From Ottowia thiooxydans DSM 14619 (GTDB lineage Bacteria > Pseudomonadota > Gammaproteobacteria > Burkholderiales > Burkholderiaceae_C): DNA of 64,000 bases. The stretch covers positions 251,353-315,352 of the forward strand of contig NZ_KE383942.1 of NCBI RefSeq assembly GCF_000422885.1, read 5' to 3'. The notes beneath the pieces are model-generated. The model searched no databases. It saw only the letters and a program-made list of their open reading frames with translations, and was not told where the DNA came from. Below, in pieces: positions 26,864-35,117 of the stretch. Both the position numbers and the translations under genes were made by a program. Numbering within the stretch: position 1 is the first letter of the stretch; the number at the start of each line of letters is the position of its first letter.

Positions 26864-27328
26864 GTGGATAAAGTCGATAAGAACATCCTGCGCGAGTTGC
26901 AAGGCGATTCATCTATTTCGAATGTGGCGTTGGCAAAGCGCGTCGGGCTTTCTCCGTCTCCTTGCCTCGCGCGCGTCAAGGCTTTGGAAAGCAGTGGAGT
27001 GATCCGCCAATACGTGGCCTTGGCCGATGCCGCCAAGCTCGGCCTGGGCCTCAACGTGTTCATCAACATCAGCTTGCGTACCCAGAGCAAGGACGCCTTG
27101 GCCCGTTTCGAGCAACGCATTGCCGAGCAGGATGAGGTGATGGAGTGCTACCTGATGACCGGCGACTCAGACTACCTGATCCGCGTGGTGGTGGCAGATA
27201 TCGCGGCCTTGGAGCGCTTTATCCTCGATCAGCTCACACCCATTGCGGATATTGAGAAAATTCGATCCAGCTTTGCGCTCAAGCAGGTGAGATACAAGAC
27301 GGCGCTGCCGTTAGATGCCCGTTCCTAG
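26864..27328 (+). CDS. Lrp/AsnC-family transcriptional regulator
   Basis: A 154-residue regulator. Residues 1-60 form the helix-turn-helix (DKVDKNILRELQGDSSISN, then VALAKRVGLSPSPCLARVKA), followed by the RAM ligand-binding domain (about 70-145) with YLMTGDSDYLIRVVV. Translation begins at a GTG, with AGGAAA upstream. It is divergent from the second E1 gene, so it probably controls that gene in response to an amino acid such as methionine, as MdeR does in Pseudomonas putida. Its last 18 bases overlap the convergent cbiX gene. Confidence 0.9.
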   Translation: MDKVDKNILRELQGDSSISNVALAKRVGLSPSPCLARVKALESSGVIRQYVALADAAKLGLGLNVFINISLRTQSKDALARFEQRIAEQDEVMECYLMTGDSDYLIRVVVADIAALERFILDQLTPIADIEKIRSSFALKQVRYKTALPLDARS

Positions 27329-27685
27329 TGCAGTCCGTGCCATGACATCCAGCACGTCCGGATGCTCGCCGATGGCCGGCTGCAAGTTGAACTCGATCTC
27401 CGGATGTTGTTCGCTCAATTCGCGAATCAGCCGTGGCAGATCTTCGCGCGCATGGCGCCCACTGCCAAGAAACATCGGCCAGACAGTAATCGCACGGACG
27501 CCGGCGCTCAACAGCGGGGCCACGCAGGTGGCGAGGTCGGGCGCTGTCAATTCCAGGTAGGCACACGCCACTTGCGAGCCAGGTTGAATTTGGCGCATGC
27601 GCTGCGCCACAGCTTCAATGGGCGCACTCCACGCCGGATCACGCGAGCCGTGAGCGAACAATACGGTGGCGCGAGAAGGGCTCAT
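27311..27685 (-). CDS. cbiX: CbiX/SirB-type sirohydrochlorin chelatase
   Basis: A 124-residue single-domain chelatase, the short CbiX(S) form. The metal-binding histidine region is VLFAHGSRDPAW (H12), with the second conserved segment FLGSGRHAREDLP. Such proteins insert cobalt, nickel or iron into sirohydrochlorin on the way to cobalamin, F430 or siroheme. The start at 27685 is chosen because its ATG overlaps the lptG stop by four bases, implying coupling. The nearby cysB gene would suit a siroheme role, but the metal cannot be read from the sequence. Confidence 0.85.
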   Translation of the reverse strand: MSPSRATVLFAHGSRDPAWSAPIEAVAQRMRQIQPGSQVACAYLELTAPDLATCVAPLLSAGVRAITVWPMFLGSGRHAREDLPRLIRELSEQHPEIEFNLQPAIGEHPDVLDVMARTALGTGI

Positions 27686-28812
27686 TGCCTCACCACCAAC
27701 CACCGGAACGCTCCCAGCGATAGCAGCGAATACAAGATACCCGGAGCAGCCGCCGCTACCCAGGGCTCCCAGTTTCGCAAATTGCCGATAAAGCCGAATA
27801 CGTTGTTAAGCAGAAAGAAACTAATGCCCGCCAGCACGCCAAGGAACACATACCCGGCTATGTTGCCCGAGCGGAAATGCAGGTAAGCGAAAGGCAGTGC
27901 GAGCACCATCATCACCAGGCAGCTCAAAGGATAGAACACCTTGCGCCAGAACTCGATTTCGTAGCGCTGAGCGCTTTGCCCGTTGTCATCGAGATGGCGG
28001 ATGTACTGGAAAAGATCCACGGTCTGCATGCGGTCCGGGCTCAAAAGCGCCGCGGCCACCATATCAATCGAAAGACGAGTGGGCCAGCGCAACTCGGGCG
28101 AGATCGAGTTTTGTACTTGAGGGAGTTTGCCCCCACTTGCAGCCTGACCCGTCGGCGCCGCCAGATCGAACTCTCTACGCTGCACCTTCTCCAGCGCCCA
28201 GGAATTATCAGAGGCAAAGCGCGCGTGAGCGGCCTTGGTGGTCGACACCAACCGCCCCTGGGCATCGAACTCGAAAATCCGCACGTTGGTCATGCTGCCC
28301 GATGGTGAGAGGGCTCCCACGTTGACGGAGTAGCTGTGTTCGTCCTGACGGTCCTTGAGCCAGGCGCCTGTCTGCCCCACCGTCAATTCGCCGGAAAAAC
28401 GACCCTTGAGGATCTGCGCGGCGCGGTTGGCTTCTGGCGCAAGGTAGTCGCCGCAAATGAAAGTCAGGGCAACGAACCCCAAACCGAGTGTCAAAAGCGT
28501 ACTCAAAGCGCGGCTTGGCCCCAGTCCGCTGGTACGCAAAATGGTGAATTCCGAACTTTCTGCCAGGCGTGCCATCACGTAGATGGTGCCAATCAGCACC
28601 GCAATCGGAAGCAGCTCGTACAGATGAGAGGGCACAAGCAGCGCCACATAGAGCAGGGCCAGGGGAAGCGTGTAACCTTGGGCGGCCAGACGATTCAGGG
28701 ATTGCAGTTCGTCAACGAAATCGAAGAAAAAGAACAGCAACAGGAAGGCCACGATCACAAAGCTTACTGAGCGCAGGATCTCGCCGTAAATGAGGCGTCT
28801 GATGGTGTTCAT
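27682..28812 (-). CDS. lptG: LPS export ABC transporter permease LptG
   Basis: A 376-residue inner-membrane protein that, with LptF and the LptB ATPase, extracts lipopolysaccharide and passes it to the periplasmic bridge. It starts MNTIRRLIYGEILRSVSFVI, has transmembrane helices near both ends (about six in total), and carries a periplasmic jellyroll domain between them. The ATG at 28812 overlaps the lptF stop codon by four bases. An open frame extends 86 codons upstream inside lptF but is not part of the protein. Confidence 0.95.
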   Translation of the reverse strand: MNTIRRLIYGEILRSVSFVIVAFLLLFFFFDFVDELQSLNRLAAQGYTLPLALLYVALLVPSHLYELLPIAVLIGTIYVMARLAESSEFTILRTSGLGPSRALSTLLTLGLGFVALTFICGDYLAPEANRAAQILKGRFSGELTVGQTGAWLKDRQDEHSYSVNVGALSPSGSMTNVRIFEFDAQGRLVSTTKAAHARFASDNSWALEKVQRREFDLAAPTGQAASGGKLPQVQNSISPELRWPTRLSIDMVAAALLSPDRMQTVDLFQYIRHLDDNGQSAQRYEIEFWRKVFYPLSCLVMMVLALPFAYLHFRSGNIAGYVFLGVLAGISFFLLNNVFGFIGNLRNWEPWVAAAAPGILYSLLSLGAFRWLVVRQ

Positions 28813-29900
28813 GGGGCACATCCTCTGCGGCGCCGCAAGCTGGGCCAGTTGCCCTGCCGGACCATCATCCAGGAAAGCGCCAGCAGGAAAATACCTCCGT
28901 GCAGGGCCAGCATAAACACCAGAAAGTTCACGCGGCCATTGGCGATCCAGGACTGCCCTACGTTCACCAGGTTGTAATAGGTCGCAAAGACAAACAGGGC
29001 AAAGATCAGCCCCGCGCTGCGGCCTACGCGGGGGTTGACCCTGGTGGCAGCCAGCGCAATGACCACGCAATTGGCAGCGGCGAACAGCAGGCCCAGCCGC
29101 CAGGAAAGCTCTGAGAGGTTGCGTGCGGTGGGCTCCATCACAAGCGCCGGCGTGGCCTTGAATCGGGGTGAATCGCTCACCGAGGAGCCCAGCGTGCGAT
29201 CACTCACATGCACGCCGTACTCCACGAACTCACTCACCCGGGTTGCTCCGGTGTCCAGTTCTGTCTGTAATCTCTGCCCGTTGTTGAGCATGAGAAAGCG
29301 CTCGTCCTTGATCATCTGGATGCTGCCACTCTGGGCGGAGGTCACGGATTCCCGCTGATTTTCAACATCCGAGATGAAGATGTTTCTACCCGTATCGCTG
29401 CCCGCAGTGAATTTGTCTATGAAAAACACACGTTGGCCACCGGCTGATTCCTGAAATTGCCCCGGCGCGACGCGTTCGATGTCACCACGGCTTTGGTAGC
29501 GATCGCGCAGCTCACGAATCTGCACATTCGACCAAGGCCAGACCACCAAGGCCAATAAACCCACTACGAGCAAGATAGGCGCGGCAAAGCGCAGCAGCGG
29601 GCGCAGAAACGCGGTAAGGTTTTGCCCAGAGGAGAACCACACCACCATTTCGCTGCTTGCATACATGCGCGTGAGGGTGGAGGTCACAGAGATGAAGAGG
29701 CTCAGCGTCAGGATGGTTGGCAACTGCCCGACCACCGTGAAGCCCATGACGAGGAATACCTCGGAAGGGTTCACGCTGCCGAGCGAGGCCTGCCCCAGCG
29801 TACGGATGAGGATCATGGTCATCACGATCGTCACCAGTACTACCAGCGTGGCACCGAAACTGCGGCTGAGCTCCTTGCGAAACGACGAATGGAATAACAT
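28809..29900 (-). CDS. lptF: LPS export ABC transporter permease LptF
   Basis: A 363-residue partner of LptG. The N-terminus MLFHSSFRKELSRSFGATLV leads into the first transmembrane helix, with the conserved cytoplasmic turn TRMYASSEMVVWFSSGQNL that contacts the ATPase. A periplasmic domain (about 120-260) and a C-terminal helix bundle follow. It heads the lptF-lptG-cbiX operon, and its start is 23 bases from that of the divergent pepA gene, so both promoters must overlap in or extend into the opposite gene. Confidence 0.95.
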   Translation of the reverse strand: MLFHSSFRKELSRSFGATLVVLVTIVMTMILIRTLGQASLGSVNPSEVFLVMGFTVVGQLPTILTLSLFISVTSTLTRMYASSEMVVWFSSGQNLTAFLRPLLRFAAPILLVVGLLALVVWPWSNVQIRELRDRYQSRGDIERVAPGQFQESAGGQRVFFIDKFTAGSDTGRNIFISDVENQRESVTSAQSGSIQMIKDERFLMLNNGQRLQTELDTGATRVSEFVEYGVHVSDRTLGSSVSDSPRFKATPALVMEPTARNLSELSWRLGLLFAAANCVVIALAATRVNPRVGRSAGLIFALFVFATYYNLVNVGQSWIANGRVNFLVFMLALHGGIFLLALSWMMVRQGNWPSLRRRRGCAP

Positions 29901-29923
29901 CGGCTGAAAGGAAAAGGTAGATT

Positions 29924-31420
29924 ATGAACTTCGAGTTGAAGACCTTGCGTTTGGATGAGGCAGCTTCCGGTAAATCTGGTGCGCTCATCGTGTTGGTTCC
30001 CGATGGTTTCACGCCCGGCGAAGATGCTATTTCCGTGCTGATTCGCCGCGCCACAGACAGCGGCGATTTCAAGACCGAAGGCGGTTTGCTCCAGGCGTAC
30101 GGCGCGGCGCGCGTCACGCCCGCCAGGCTGATTCTTGCCGGTATTGGCAATGGTTCTCCCGCATCAGTGCGCAAAGCTGCGCTGGCAGGGATGGCGGCGC
30201 TCAAGGGATCTGACGCCAAAGAGGCCGTGCTTTGCTTTGCAGCTTCCGCTGAAGCGGCTGCGGTGCATGCTGCCGTACAGGCGGTGTCTGATGCTACTTA
30301 TGTCTACACCGCCACCAAAAGCAAGTCTGAGCCAGGCAAGCTGAACCGCGTGGTGCTGGGCGTGCCTGAAGCGGCTTCCGTACGCGAAACCTTTGAAAAT
30401 TCTGTGGCGACCATGCGCGGGGTGGAATTGGCCCGGGAATGGGCCAATCGCCCAGCCAATCACGCCACGCCCATACATCTGGCTGAAGTAGCGCGTGAAC
30501 TCGGCAAGGGCGAGCATTTCGATTGCGAAATCCTTGGGCCCAAGGAAGTTGCCAAGCTGGGCATGGGTTCCTTTATGGCCGTCGCGCAAGGCTCCGAACA
30601 GGAGCTTCGCCTGATTGTTCTGCGCTACAACGGCGCCAAAAAATCGAGCGCGCCGGTGGCGTTGGTGGGCAAGGGCATTACCTTCGACACCGGCGGCATT
30701 TCGCTCAAGCCCGCTCCAGAAATGGACGAAATGAAGTACGACATGGGCGGCGCTGCCAGCGTACTGGGCGTGTTTCGGGCTTTGGCAGAGTGCAAGCCTG
30801 CGATCAACGTGGTTGGAGTAATCCCCGCCTGCGAGAACATGCCCGATGGCCGTGCCGTGAAGCCGGGCGATGTGGTGAAGAGCATGAGCGGTCAGACCAT
30901 CGAAATTCTCAATACCGATGCCGAAGGGCGGTTGGTCCTGTGCGATGCGCTCACCTATGCCCAGCGGTTCAAGCCTCGCGCCATGATCGATATCGCCACG
31001 CTCACTGGTGCCTGCGTGATTGCACTGGGCGGCGTGCGGAGCGGCCTGTTTTCCAATCGGGATGAGCTGGCTGAAGCGCTGATGCAGGCCGGCGCGAAAG
31101 CGCAAGATCCGTGCTGGCGCATGCCCCTGGATGACGAATACGCCGAAGGCCTGAAAACGAACTTTGCTGATGTGGCCAACGTCGCCGGCCGGGCCGCTGG
31201 CGCCGTGACGGCAGCCAAGTTCCTGCAGCGATTCGTCGAAGACACGCCTTGGGCGCATCTGGACATCGCAGGAACCGCCTGGAAAGGTGGCGCAGCCAAG
31301 GGTGGAACCGGCCGGCCCGTGGGGCTGTTGCTGCAATATATTTTGTCCCAGGTGGAAGAACCTGCCGCAGCCGGAGACAAGGCGCGGGAGCCTGGCAAGG
31401 GAAAGAAACGGCGTGCCTGA
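29924..31420 (+). CDS. pepA: Leucyl aminopeptidase (cytosol aminopeptidase, M17)
   Basis: A 498-residue di-metal aminopeptidase. The metal and catalytic motifs are intact: GKGITFDTGGISLKP, YDMGGAASVLG, and the family signature NTDAEGRLVLCDALTYAQ. It releases N-terminal residues from peptides in the cytoplasm as a hexamer; in some bacteria PepA also binds DNA in site-specific recombination and transcription control. AAAGGAAAAGG precedes the ATG. holC follows 18 bases downstream, an arrangement common in proteobacteria. Confidence 0.96.
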   Translation: MNFELKTLRLDEAASGKSGALIVLVPDGFTPGEDAISVLIRRATDSGDFKTEGGLLQAYGAARVTPARLILAGIGNGSPASVRKAALAGMAALKGSDAKEAVLCFAASAEAAAVHAAVQAVSDATYVYTATKSKSEPGKLNRVVLGVPEAASVRETFENSVATMRGVELAREWANRPANHATPIHLAEVARELGKGEHFDCEILGPKEVAKLGMGSFMAVAQGSEQELRLIVLRYNGAKKSSAPVALVGKGITFDTGGISLKPAPEMDEMKYDMGGAASVLGVFRALAECKPAINVVGVIPACENMPDGRAVKPGDVVKSMSGQTIEILNTDAEGRLVLCDALTYAQRFKPRAMIDIATLTGACVIALGGVRSGLFSNRDELAEALMQAGAKAQDPCWRMPLDDEYAEGLKTNFADVANVAGRAAGAVTAAKFLQRFVEDTPWAHLDIAGTAWKGGAAKGGTGRPVGLLLQYILSQVEEPAAAGDKAREPGKGKKRRA

Positions 31421-31438
31421 GTCTGCGTGGGTAGCCAG

Positions 31439-31864
31439 ATGACCGGTGTGGAGTTTCACTTCAATGTGCCCGACAAGCTGGCCTATGCCTGCCGCTTTTT
31501 GCGCAAGGCGTATGGCGCGGGCGCCAAGGTGGGCGTGTTGGGCGACAAGGAGACCTTGCTGGCCCTGAATACGGCGCTATGGACGTTCTCCGCATTGGAT
31601 TTCATACCGCATTGCCCGGTATCTGCCAAGGCGTCCATGCTGGCCGCTACGCCTATCGTGCTGGCGCTTGACGCCAGCCGATTGCCTCATACCCAGGTGC
31701 TCCTGCATCTGGGGCAGGAGGTACCTGAGGGTTTCGAGCGCTTTGAGCGTTTGATTGAACTGGTGAGCCAGGAGGAGGCCGATCGCGCCAGCGCGCGGCT
31801 TCGTTGGCGCCACTATGCCAGTCGTGGTTACGCTATCGAGCAGCATGGCCTGAACCGCAGTTGA
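31439..31864 (+). CDS. holC: DNA polymerase III chi subunit
   Basis: A 141-residue clamp-loader accessory protein that links the replisome to single-stranded DNA-binding protein. VEFHFNVPDKLAYACRFLRK and VLGDKETLLALNTALWTFS are typical HolC blocks, with the conserved FIPHC segment and the final GYAIEQHGL. The position right behind pepA supports the call. The ATG at 31439 is preferred to a GTG at 31427. Confidence 0.92.
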   Translation: MTGVEFHFNVPDKLAYACRFLRKAYGAGAKVGVLGDKETLLALNTALWTFSALDFIPHCPVSAKASMLAATPIVLALDASRLPHTQVLLHLGQEVPEGFERFERLIELVSQEEADRASARLRWRHYASRGYAIEQHGLNRS

Positions 31865-31890
31865 GCCCATTCATCAAACTAGGTTGAAGC

Positions 31891-32232
31891 ATGTCCCTGG
31901 ACGATACCCCCTTCCCTCGGCAGGCCCCGCGTTTCGTACCTACGCTGACGGAAATCGTCGGCCCGGCGGTAACGGCTGGCCGCGCGGCTGTTGATCCGCC
32001 GCTTGAACCAGTGGCGCAGTCTCGCTTGCCCGAGCAACCAGTCGTTTCGCTGCCTGATGCCGCAGTGATCGAGTTATTGGCCCGGCTGGGCCCGGAGCTG
32101 GATGCCCGCCTCAGCGAAACCATTGCACAGGTGCTGCACGCACAAATGCCTATTCTCAATGCCCACATCCGGCAGGCAGTGGCTGAAGTGGTGCGTGAAA
32201 CAGTGGCGAAGGCAGCCACGCGGAGTGACTAA
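31891..32232 (+). CDS. Small protein of unknown function behind holC
   Basis: A 113-residue protein I do not firmly recognise. The N-terminal half is proline-rich and likely disordered; the C-terminal half (about 57-108) is predicted helical, with repeated leucine/alanine heptads such as AVIELLARLGPELDARLSE. It sits 26 bases behind holC in the same direction, so it is probably the last gene of the pepA-holC operon. Similar small proteins occur at this place in other Burkholderiales, to my recollection. No function is proposed. Confidence 0.65.
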   Translation: MSLDDTPFPRQAPRFVPTLTEIVGPAVTAGRAAVDPPLEPVAQSRLPEQPVVSLPDAAVIELLARLGPELDARLSETIAQVLHAQMPILNAHIRQAVAEVVRETVAKAATRSD

Positions 32233-32543
32233 GATCGTCCACGACCTAGTACCGAACTGCGTTTAATCGATAAACACCGTTCGGGCTGAGGTTCTATGAT
32301 TTCTGTCACGACGCTGAGTGGCTTGGAAACAAAAACACCGTTCGGGCTGAGCTTGTCGAAGCCTCGCGCCGCACTTCGATCTCAACAAATCCGTTCGCGC
32401 TGAGCTTGTCGAAGCGTTGCGCAAGGCTTCGACAGGCGTGAGCGGATTCCTATTCTCGAACGCACGCTTTTACCATCAGGGTTTGATGGCAAAGAGAGCC
32501 TGAAGATTTTTGCCTGCTTCAGTCTCCCTTTCTCGGAACCTAA
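32233..32543. repeat. Gap with three copies of a 'TTCGGGCTGAG-CTTGTCGAAG' repeat
   Basis: Three copies of a short repeat lie between 32269 and 32440: ACACCGTTCGGGCTGAG near 32269, the same with CTTGTCGAAGCC at 32334-32367, and CCGTTCGCGCTGAG with CTTGTCGAAGC near 32391. The last is followed by the inverted form GGCTTCGACAGGCGTGAGCG. These resemble the widespread TTCGACAAGCTCAG intergenic repeat. The rest of the gap shows no gene. Confidence 0.65.
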
Positions 32544-33143
32544 TCAGAACCGGTAACCGATGCCCACGCTCATCAGCCAAGGATCCACCTTGAGCTTGCC
32601 AATGCCTGCGCTGACATTGGTGTCGATATACACCTTCTTGACGTCGAAGTTCAGCGACCAGTTCTTGGTCAGCGCGTAGTCAAAACCCGCTTGCAGGGCA
32701 GGGCCCCAGCTGTTTCTGCTCACATTAACCGTGCCGCCGAGAATGTCTACGTTCGAGAAGCGCGTGTAGTTCACGCCCGCACCCACATAGGGCTTGAACG
32801 CACCAAAATTGGTGAAATGGTACTGAGCCAGCAGTGTGGGAGGCAAATGCTTGAGCGAGCCGATGGAGCTGCCGCCCAGTCGCACATCGTGTTTTTGCGG
32901 ATAGGTCAGGATCAACTCGGCCGCAATGTTGGGAGTGAAGAAGTACGACACATCGACTTCCGGAATCCATTTGTCGCTCACACTCACGCCGGCATTCCCC
33001 GCAGGGCCGCCGTTGTCGCTGGCCAGATGGGCCGCGCGCACACGCACCATCCAGGGGCTGGATCCATCGGAAGATTGGGCAAACGCAGTGCCTGCGGTCA
33101 GGGCGCTGGCTACTGCGGCAAGGGCGATCAGAGTTTTTTTCAT
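32544..33143 (-). CDS. ompW: OmpW-family outer membrane protein
   Basis: A 199-residue outer-membrane beta-barrel. The signal peptide MKKTLIALAAVASALTAGTAFA is cut before QSSDGSSPWMVRVRAAHL; the eight-strand barrel ends in the typical aromatic GIGYRF. SYFFTPNIAAELILTYPQKH and PYVGAGVNYTRF are OmpW hallmarks. The family forms narrow hydrophobic channels and often responds to oxygen or osmotic stress. GAGGAAACCAC before the ATG is the ribosome binding site; a MITE-like element ends directly upstream of it, so the native promoter is displaced or supplied by the element. Confidence 0.93.
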   Translation of the reverse strand: MKKTLIALAAVASALTAGTAFAQSSDGSSPWMVRVRAAHLASDNGGPAGNAGVSVSDKWIPEVDVSYFFTPNIAAELILTYPQKHDVRLGGSSIGSLKHLPPTLLAQYHFTNFGAFKPYVGAGVNYTRFSNVDILGGTVNVSRNSWGPALQAGFDYALTKNWSLNFDVKKVYIDTNVSAGIGKLKVDPWLMSVGIGYRF

Positions 33144-33154
33144 GTGGTTTCCTC

Positions 33155-33425
33155 AGAACGTGTTCATGTTCTTTTCGGGGTCGCGTTGGGTCGCAATCGG
33201 GATGAGTTCGAAGGTCATTTGCGCCGCATGGGCTGGTGCCCATGCAAGCGGATGGCCAAAGAAATCGCCCGATTTCGCCCCAACCCGGAGGGCAAGTGCC
33301 ATTGCGGGCGGTCTGCGGCGTTGCAACGCTTGCCAATAGCACGGGCTATTGGCTGCGCGCCGCGCCTTGCATCCCATCCCGCACTGGAACGTGCGCGACC
33401 CCGAAAAGATCATGAGCACGTTCTT
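33155..33425. mobile_element. MITE-like element of about 271 bases with 31-base inverted ends
   Basis: Bases 33155-33185 (starting AGAACGTGTTCATG) are the reverse complement of the right end, about 33394-33425, with only two or three mismatches. The inside contains smaller palindromes, for example GGGCTGGTGCCC near 33230 and CAATAGCACGGGCTATTG near 33333, and no transposase. The left end touches the ompW ribosome binding site. An open frame running through the element has no protein character. Confidence 0.65.
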
Positions 33426-33769
33426 AAGCACTTTATTGACAGCGCATGCATTTATTGGCTGACAAGTTCATTGAAACAAAGCTCATGTCTATAGGGGTTG
33501 ACCCACCTCAACTTCCTGGCACCTTGCCTCTCCGGGCATGGCGAGAAACTGCAAGTGTTGCTCGCACGCAATACACCGCGAATCAACTGCTGGCGTTCGC
33601 AGCTTTCCGATCGAGTGGTTCACCGGGCTCGGCGGGCTGATTTGCATCAGTCAGTTTCCAAGTTCGACGATCTCCTAGCGTGATCCCTATGTTGCTGGTC
33701 CGGAAATTGCGTTAACGTTTATGCCCGTTGAGCACAATCTCTGTTCAACAAATTCAATCTGGAGGCTTT
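33426..33769. other. Upstream region of the branched-chain amino acid binding protein gene
   Basis: About 344 bases between the MITE-like element and the binding protein start. Short open frames here have no recognisable product. The only clear signal is GGAGG at 33761-33765, the ribosome binding site for the downstream gene. A promoter presumably lies in the more AT-rich part around 33640-33730. Confidence 0.5.
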
Positions 33770-34903
33770 ATGCATGTGAAGATGAGTCTGATAGCCGTTG
33801 CCGCCCTGGCTGCCGTGTCTGGCATGGCGTTTGCGCAGGATGTCCAAGTGGTCAAGATTGGCAGCGTTGCGCCTATGTCTGGCCCGCAGGCCCACTATGG
33901 CAAAGACAACGAAAACGGCGTGCGCATGGCCGTTGCGGATCTGAACAAGCAGAACATCGTCATTGGTGGCAAGAAGATCAAGTGGGAAATGCAGTCCGAA
34001 GACGATGCAGCTGATCCCAAGCAAGGCACTGCCGCAGCCCAGAAGCTGTGTGATGCCAAGGTCAATGGCGTGGTGGGCCACCTGAATTCGGGCACCACGA
34101 TTCCCGCTTCCAAGGTCTACAACGACTGCGGTATCCCTCACGTGACTGGCGCGGCCACCAATCCGGACCTCACCAAGCCTGGTTATAAAACTACCTACCG
34201 AATTATTGCCAATGACCTCTCGCTTGGGGCTGGTCTGGCTTTCTATGCCGCAGATGCCCTCAAGCTGAAGAAAGTGGCCGTCATTGATGACCGCACCGCC
34301 TACGGTCAAGGCGTGGCAGACATCTTCGAGAAAACTGCCAAGAGCAAAGGCATCCAGGTTGTCGATCGCCAGTTCACCACGGACAAATCGACCGACTTCA
34401 TGGCGATTTTGACCGCCATCAAGGCCAAGGCGCCTGATGGTATTTTCTTCGGCGGCATGGATGCACAAGGCGGCCCAATGCTGCGCCAGATCGAGCAACT
34501 GGGCATGGGCAATGTCAAAGTGTTCGGCGGCGATGGTATTTGCACCGAGAAGCTGGGCGAGCTGGCTGCAGGCGCTAAAACTGTGGGCAACGTCGTTTGC
34601 GCGGATGGTGGCTCCTCCATCCAGAAAATGCCTGGCGGCATTGCATGGAAGAAGCGTTACGACGCAGACTTCCCCAAGCAGTTCCAGCTTTATAGCCCCT
34701 ACACCTACGACGCCGCCATGTTGCTGGCAGACGCTATGAAACGCGCCAACTCGACTGACCCCAAGGTTTACACCCCCAAGCTGATCGAGGCGAATTACAA
34801 GGGCGTCACATCGACCATTCAGTTCCAACCGAACGGCGAGATGAAGAACCCCACCATCACGCTTTCAGTTTATAAAAACGGCAAGAAAACTGCCCTGAAC
34901 TGA
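33770..34903 (+). CDS. Branched-chain amino acid ABC transporter substrate-binding protein (LivJ/BraC-like)
   Basis: A 377-residue periplasmic binding protein. The signal peptide (MSLIAVAALAAVSGMAFAQ) is followed by VKIGSVAPMSGPQAHYGKDN, the standard LivJ start, then VVGHLNSGTTIPASKVYND and FGGMDAQGGPMLRQ. The protein captures leucine, isoleucine, valine or related amino acids for an ABC transporter, but no permease or ATPase genes lie beside it, and a strong terminator follows. The start at 33770 has GGAGG four bases upstream; the open frame extends earlier to a non-signal sequence. Confidence 0.93.
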   Translation: MHVKMSLIAVAALAAVSGMAFAQDVQVVKIGSVAPMSGPQAHYGKDNENGVRMAVADLNKQNIVIGGKKIKWEMQSEDDAADPKQGTAAAQKLCDAKVNGVVGHLNSGTTIPASKVYNDCGIPHVTGAATNPDLTKPGYKTTYRIIANDLSLGAGLAFYAADALKLKKVAVIDDRTAYGQGVADIFEKTAKSKGIQVVDRQFTTDKSTDFMAILTAIKAKAPDGIFFGGMDAQGGPMLRQIEQLGMGNVKVFGGDGICTEKLGELAAGAKTVGNVVCADGGSSIQKMPGGIAWKKRYDADFPKQFQLYSPYTYDAAMLLADAMKRANSTDPKVYTPKLIEANYKGVTSTIQFQPNGEMKNPTITLSVYKNGKKTALN

Positions 34904-34931
34904 TTTCGAAAACGGGCGTTCGCCTGAACCG

Positions 34932-34975
34932 GCCCCTAGCTTGGATGCGAGTCCGAGCTAGGGGTTTTTTGTTTT
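34932..34975 (+). terminator. Rho-independent terminator after the binding protein gene
   Basis: CCCCTAGCTTGG pairs with CCGAGCTAGGGG (one G-T pair) around a short loop and is followed directly by TTTTTTG and TTTT. It is a textbook intrinsic terminator about 30 bases behind the stop codon. Confidence 0.92.
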
Positions 34976-35056
34976 GAGCCGCCTAAGAATGTGTCCAAGG
35001 CCGCTGATCAGATATGAAAGTGGTGAGGTTACTTGTAGTTCCAATACAAAGACAAA

Positions 35057-35096
35057 GGCCCTCTACAAGTGACTGCTCACTTGTAGAGGGCCTTGG
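35057..35096 (-). terminator. Perfect 18-base hairpin downstream of the DUF11 gene
   Basis: AAGGCCCTCTACAAGTGA at 35057-35074 is the exact reverse complement of 35079-35096 with a four-base loop. It lies 21 bases past the stop codon of the minus-strand DUF11 gene and probably ends its transcript, though the T tract on that side is weak. It could also stop read-through from the plus strand. Confidence 0.75.
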
Positions 35097-35117
35097 CTTC
35101 TATCGTTCTACAACGCT

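Noticed and set aside
30164-31459. A 431-residue open frame antisense to pepA
   Set aside because: Shadow of the conserved aminopeptidase gene; histidine-rich and without recognisable motifs.
33153-33431. A 92-residue open frame within the MITE-like element
   Set aside because: It spans the inverted ends and has no protein character; it is a by-product of the repeat.
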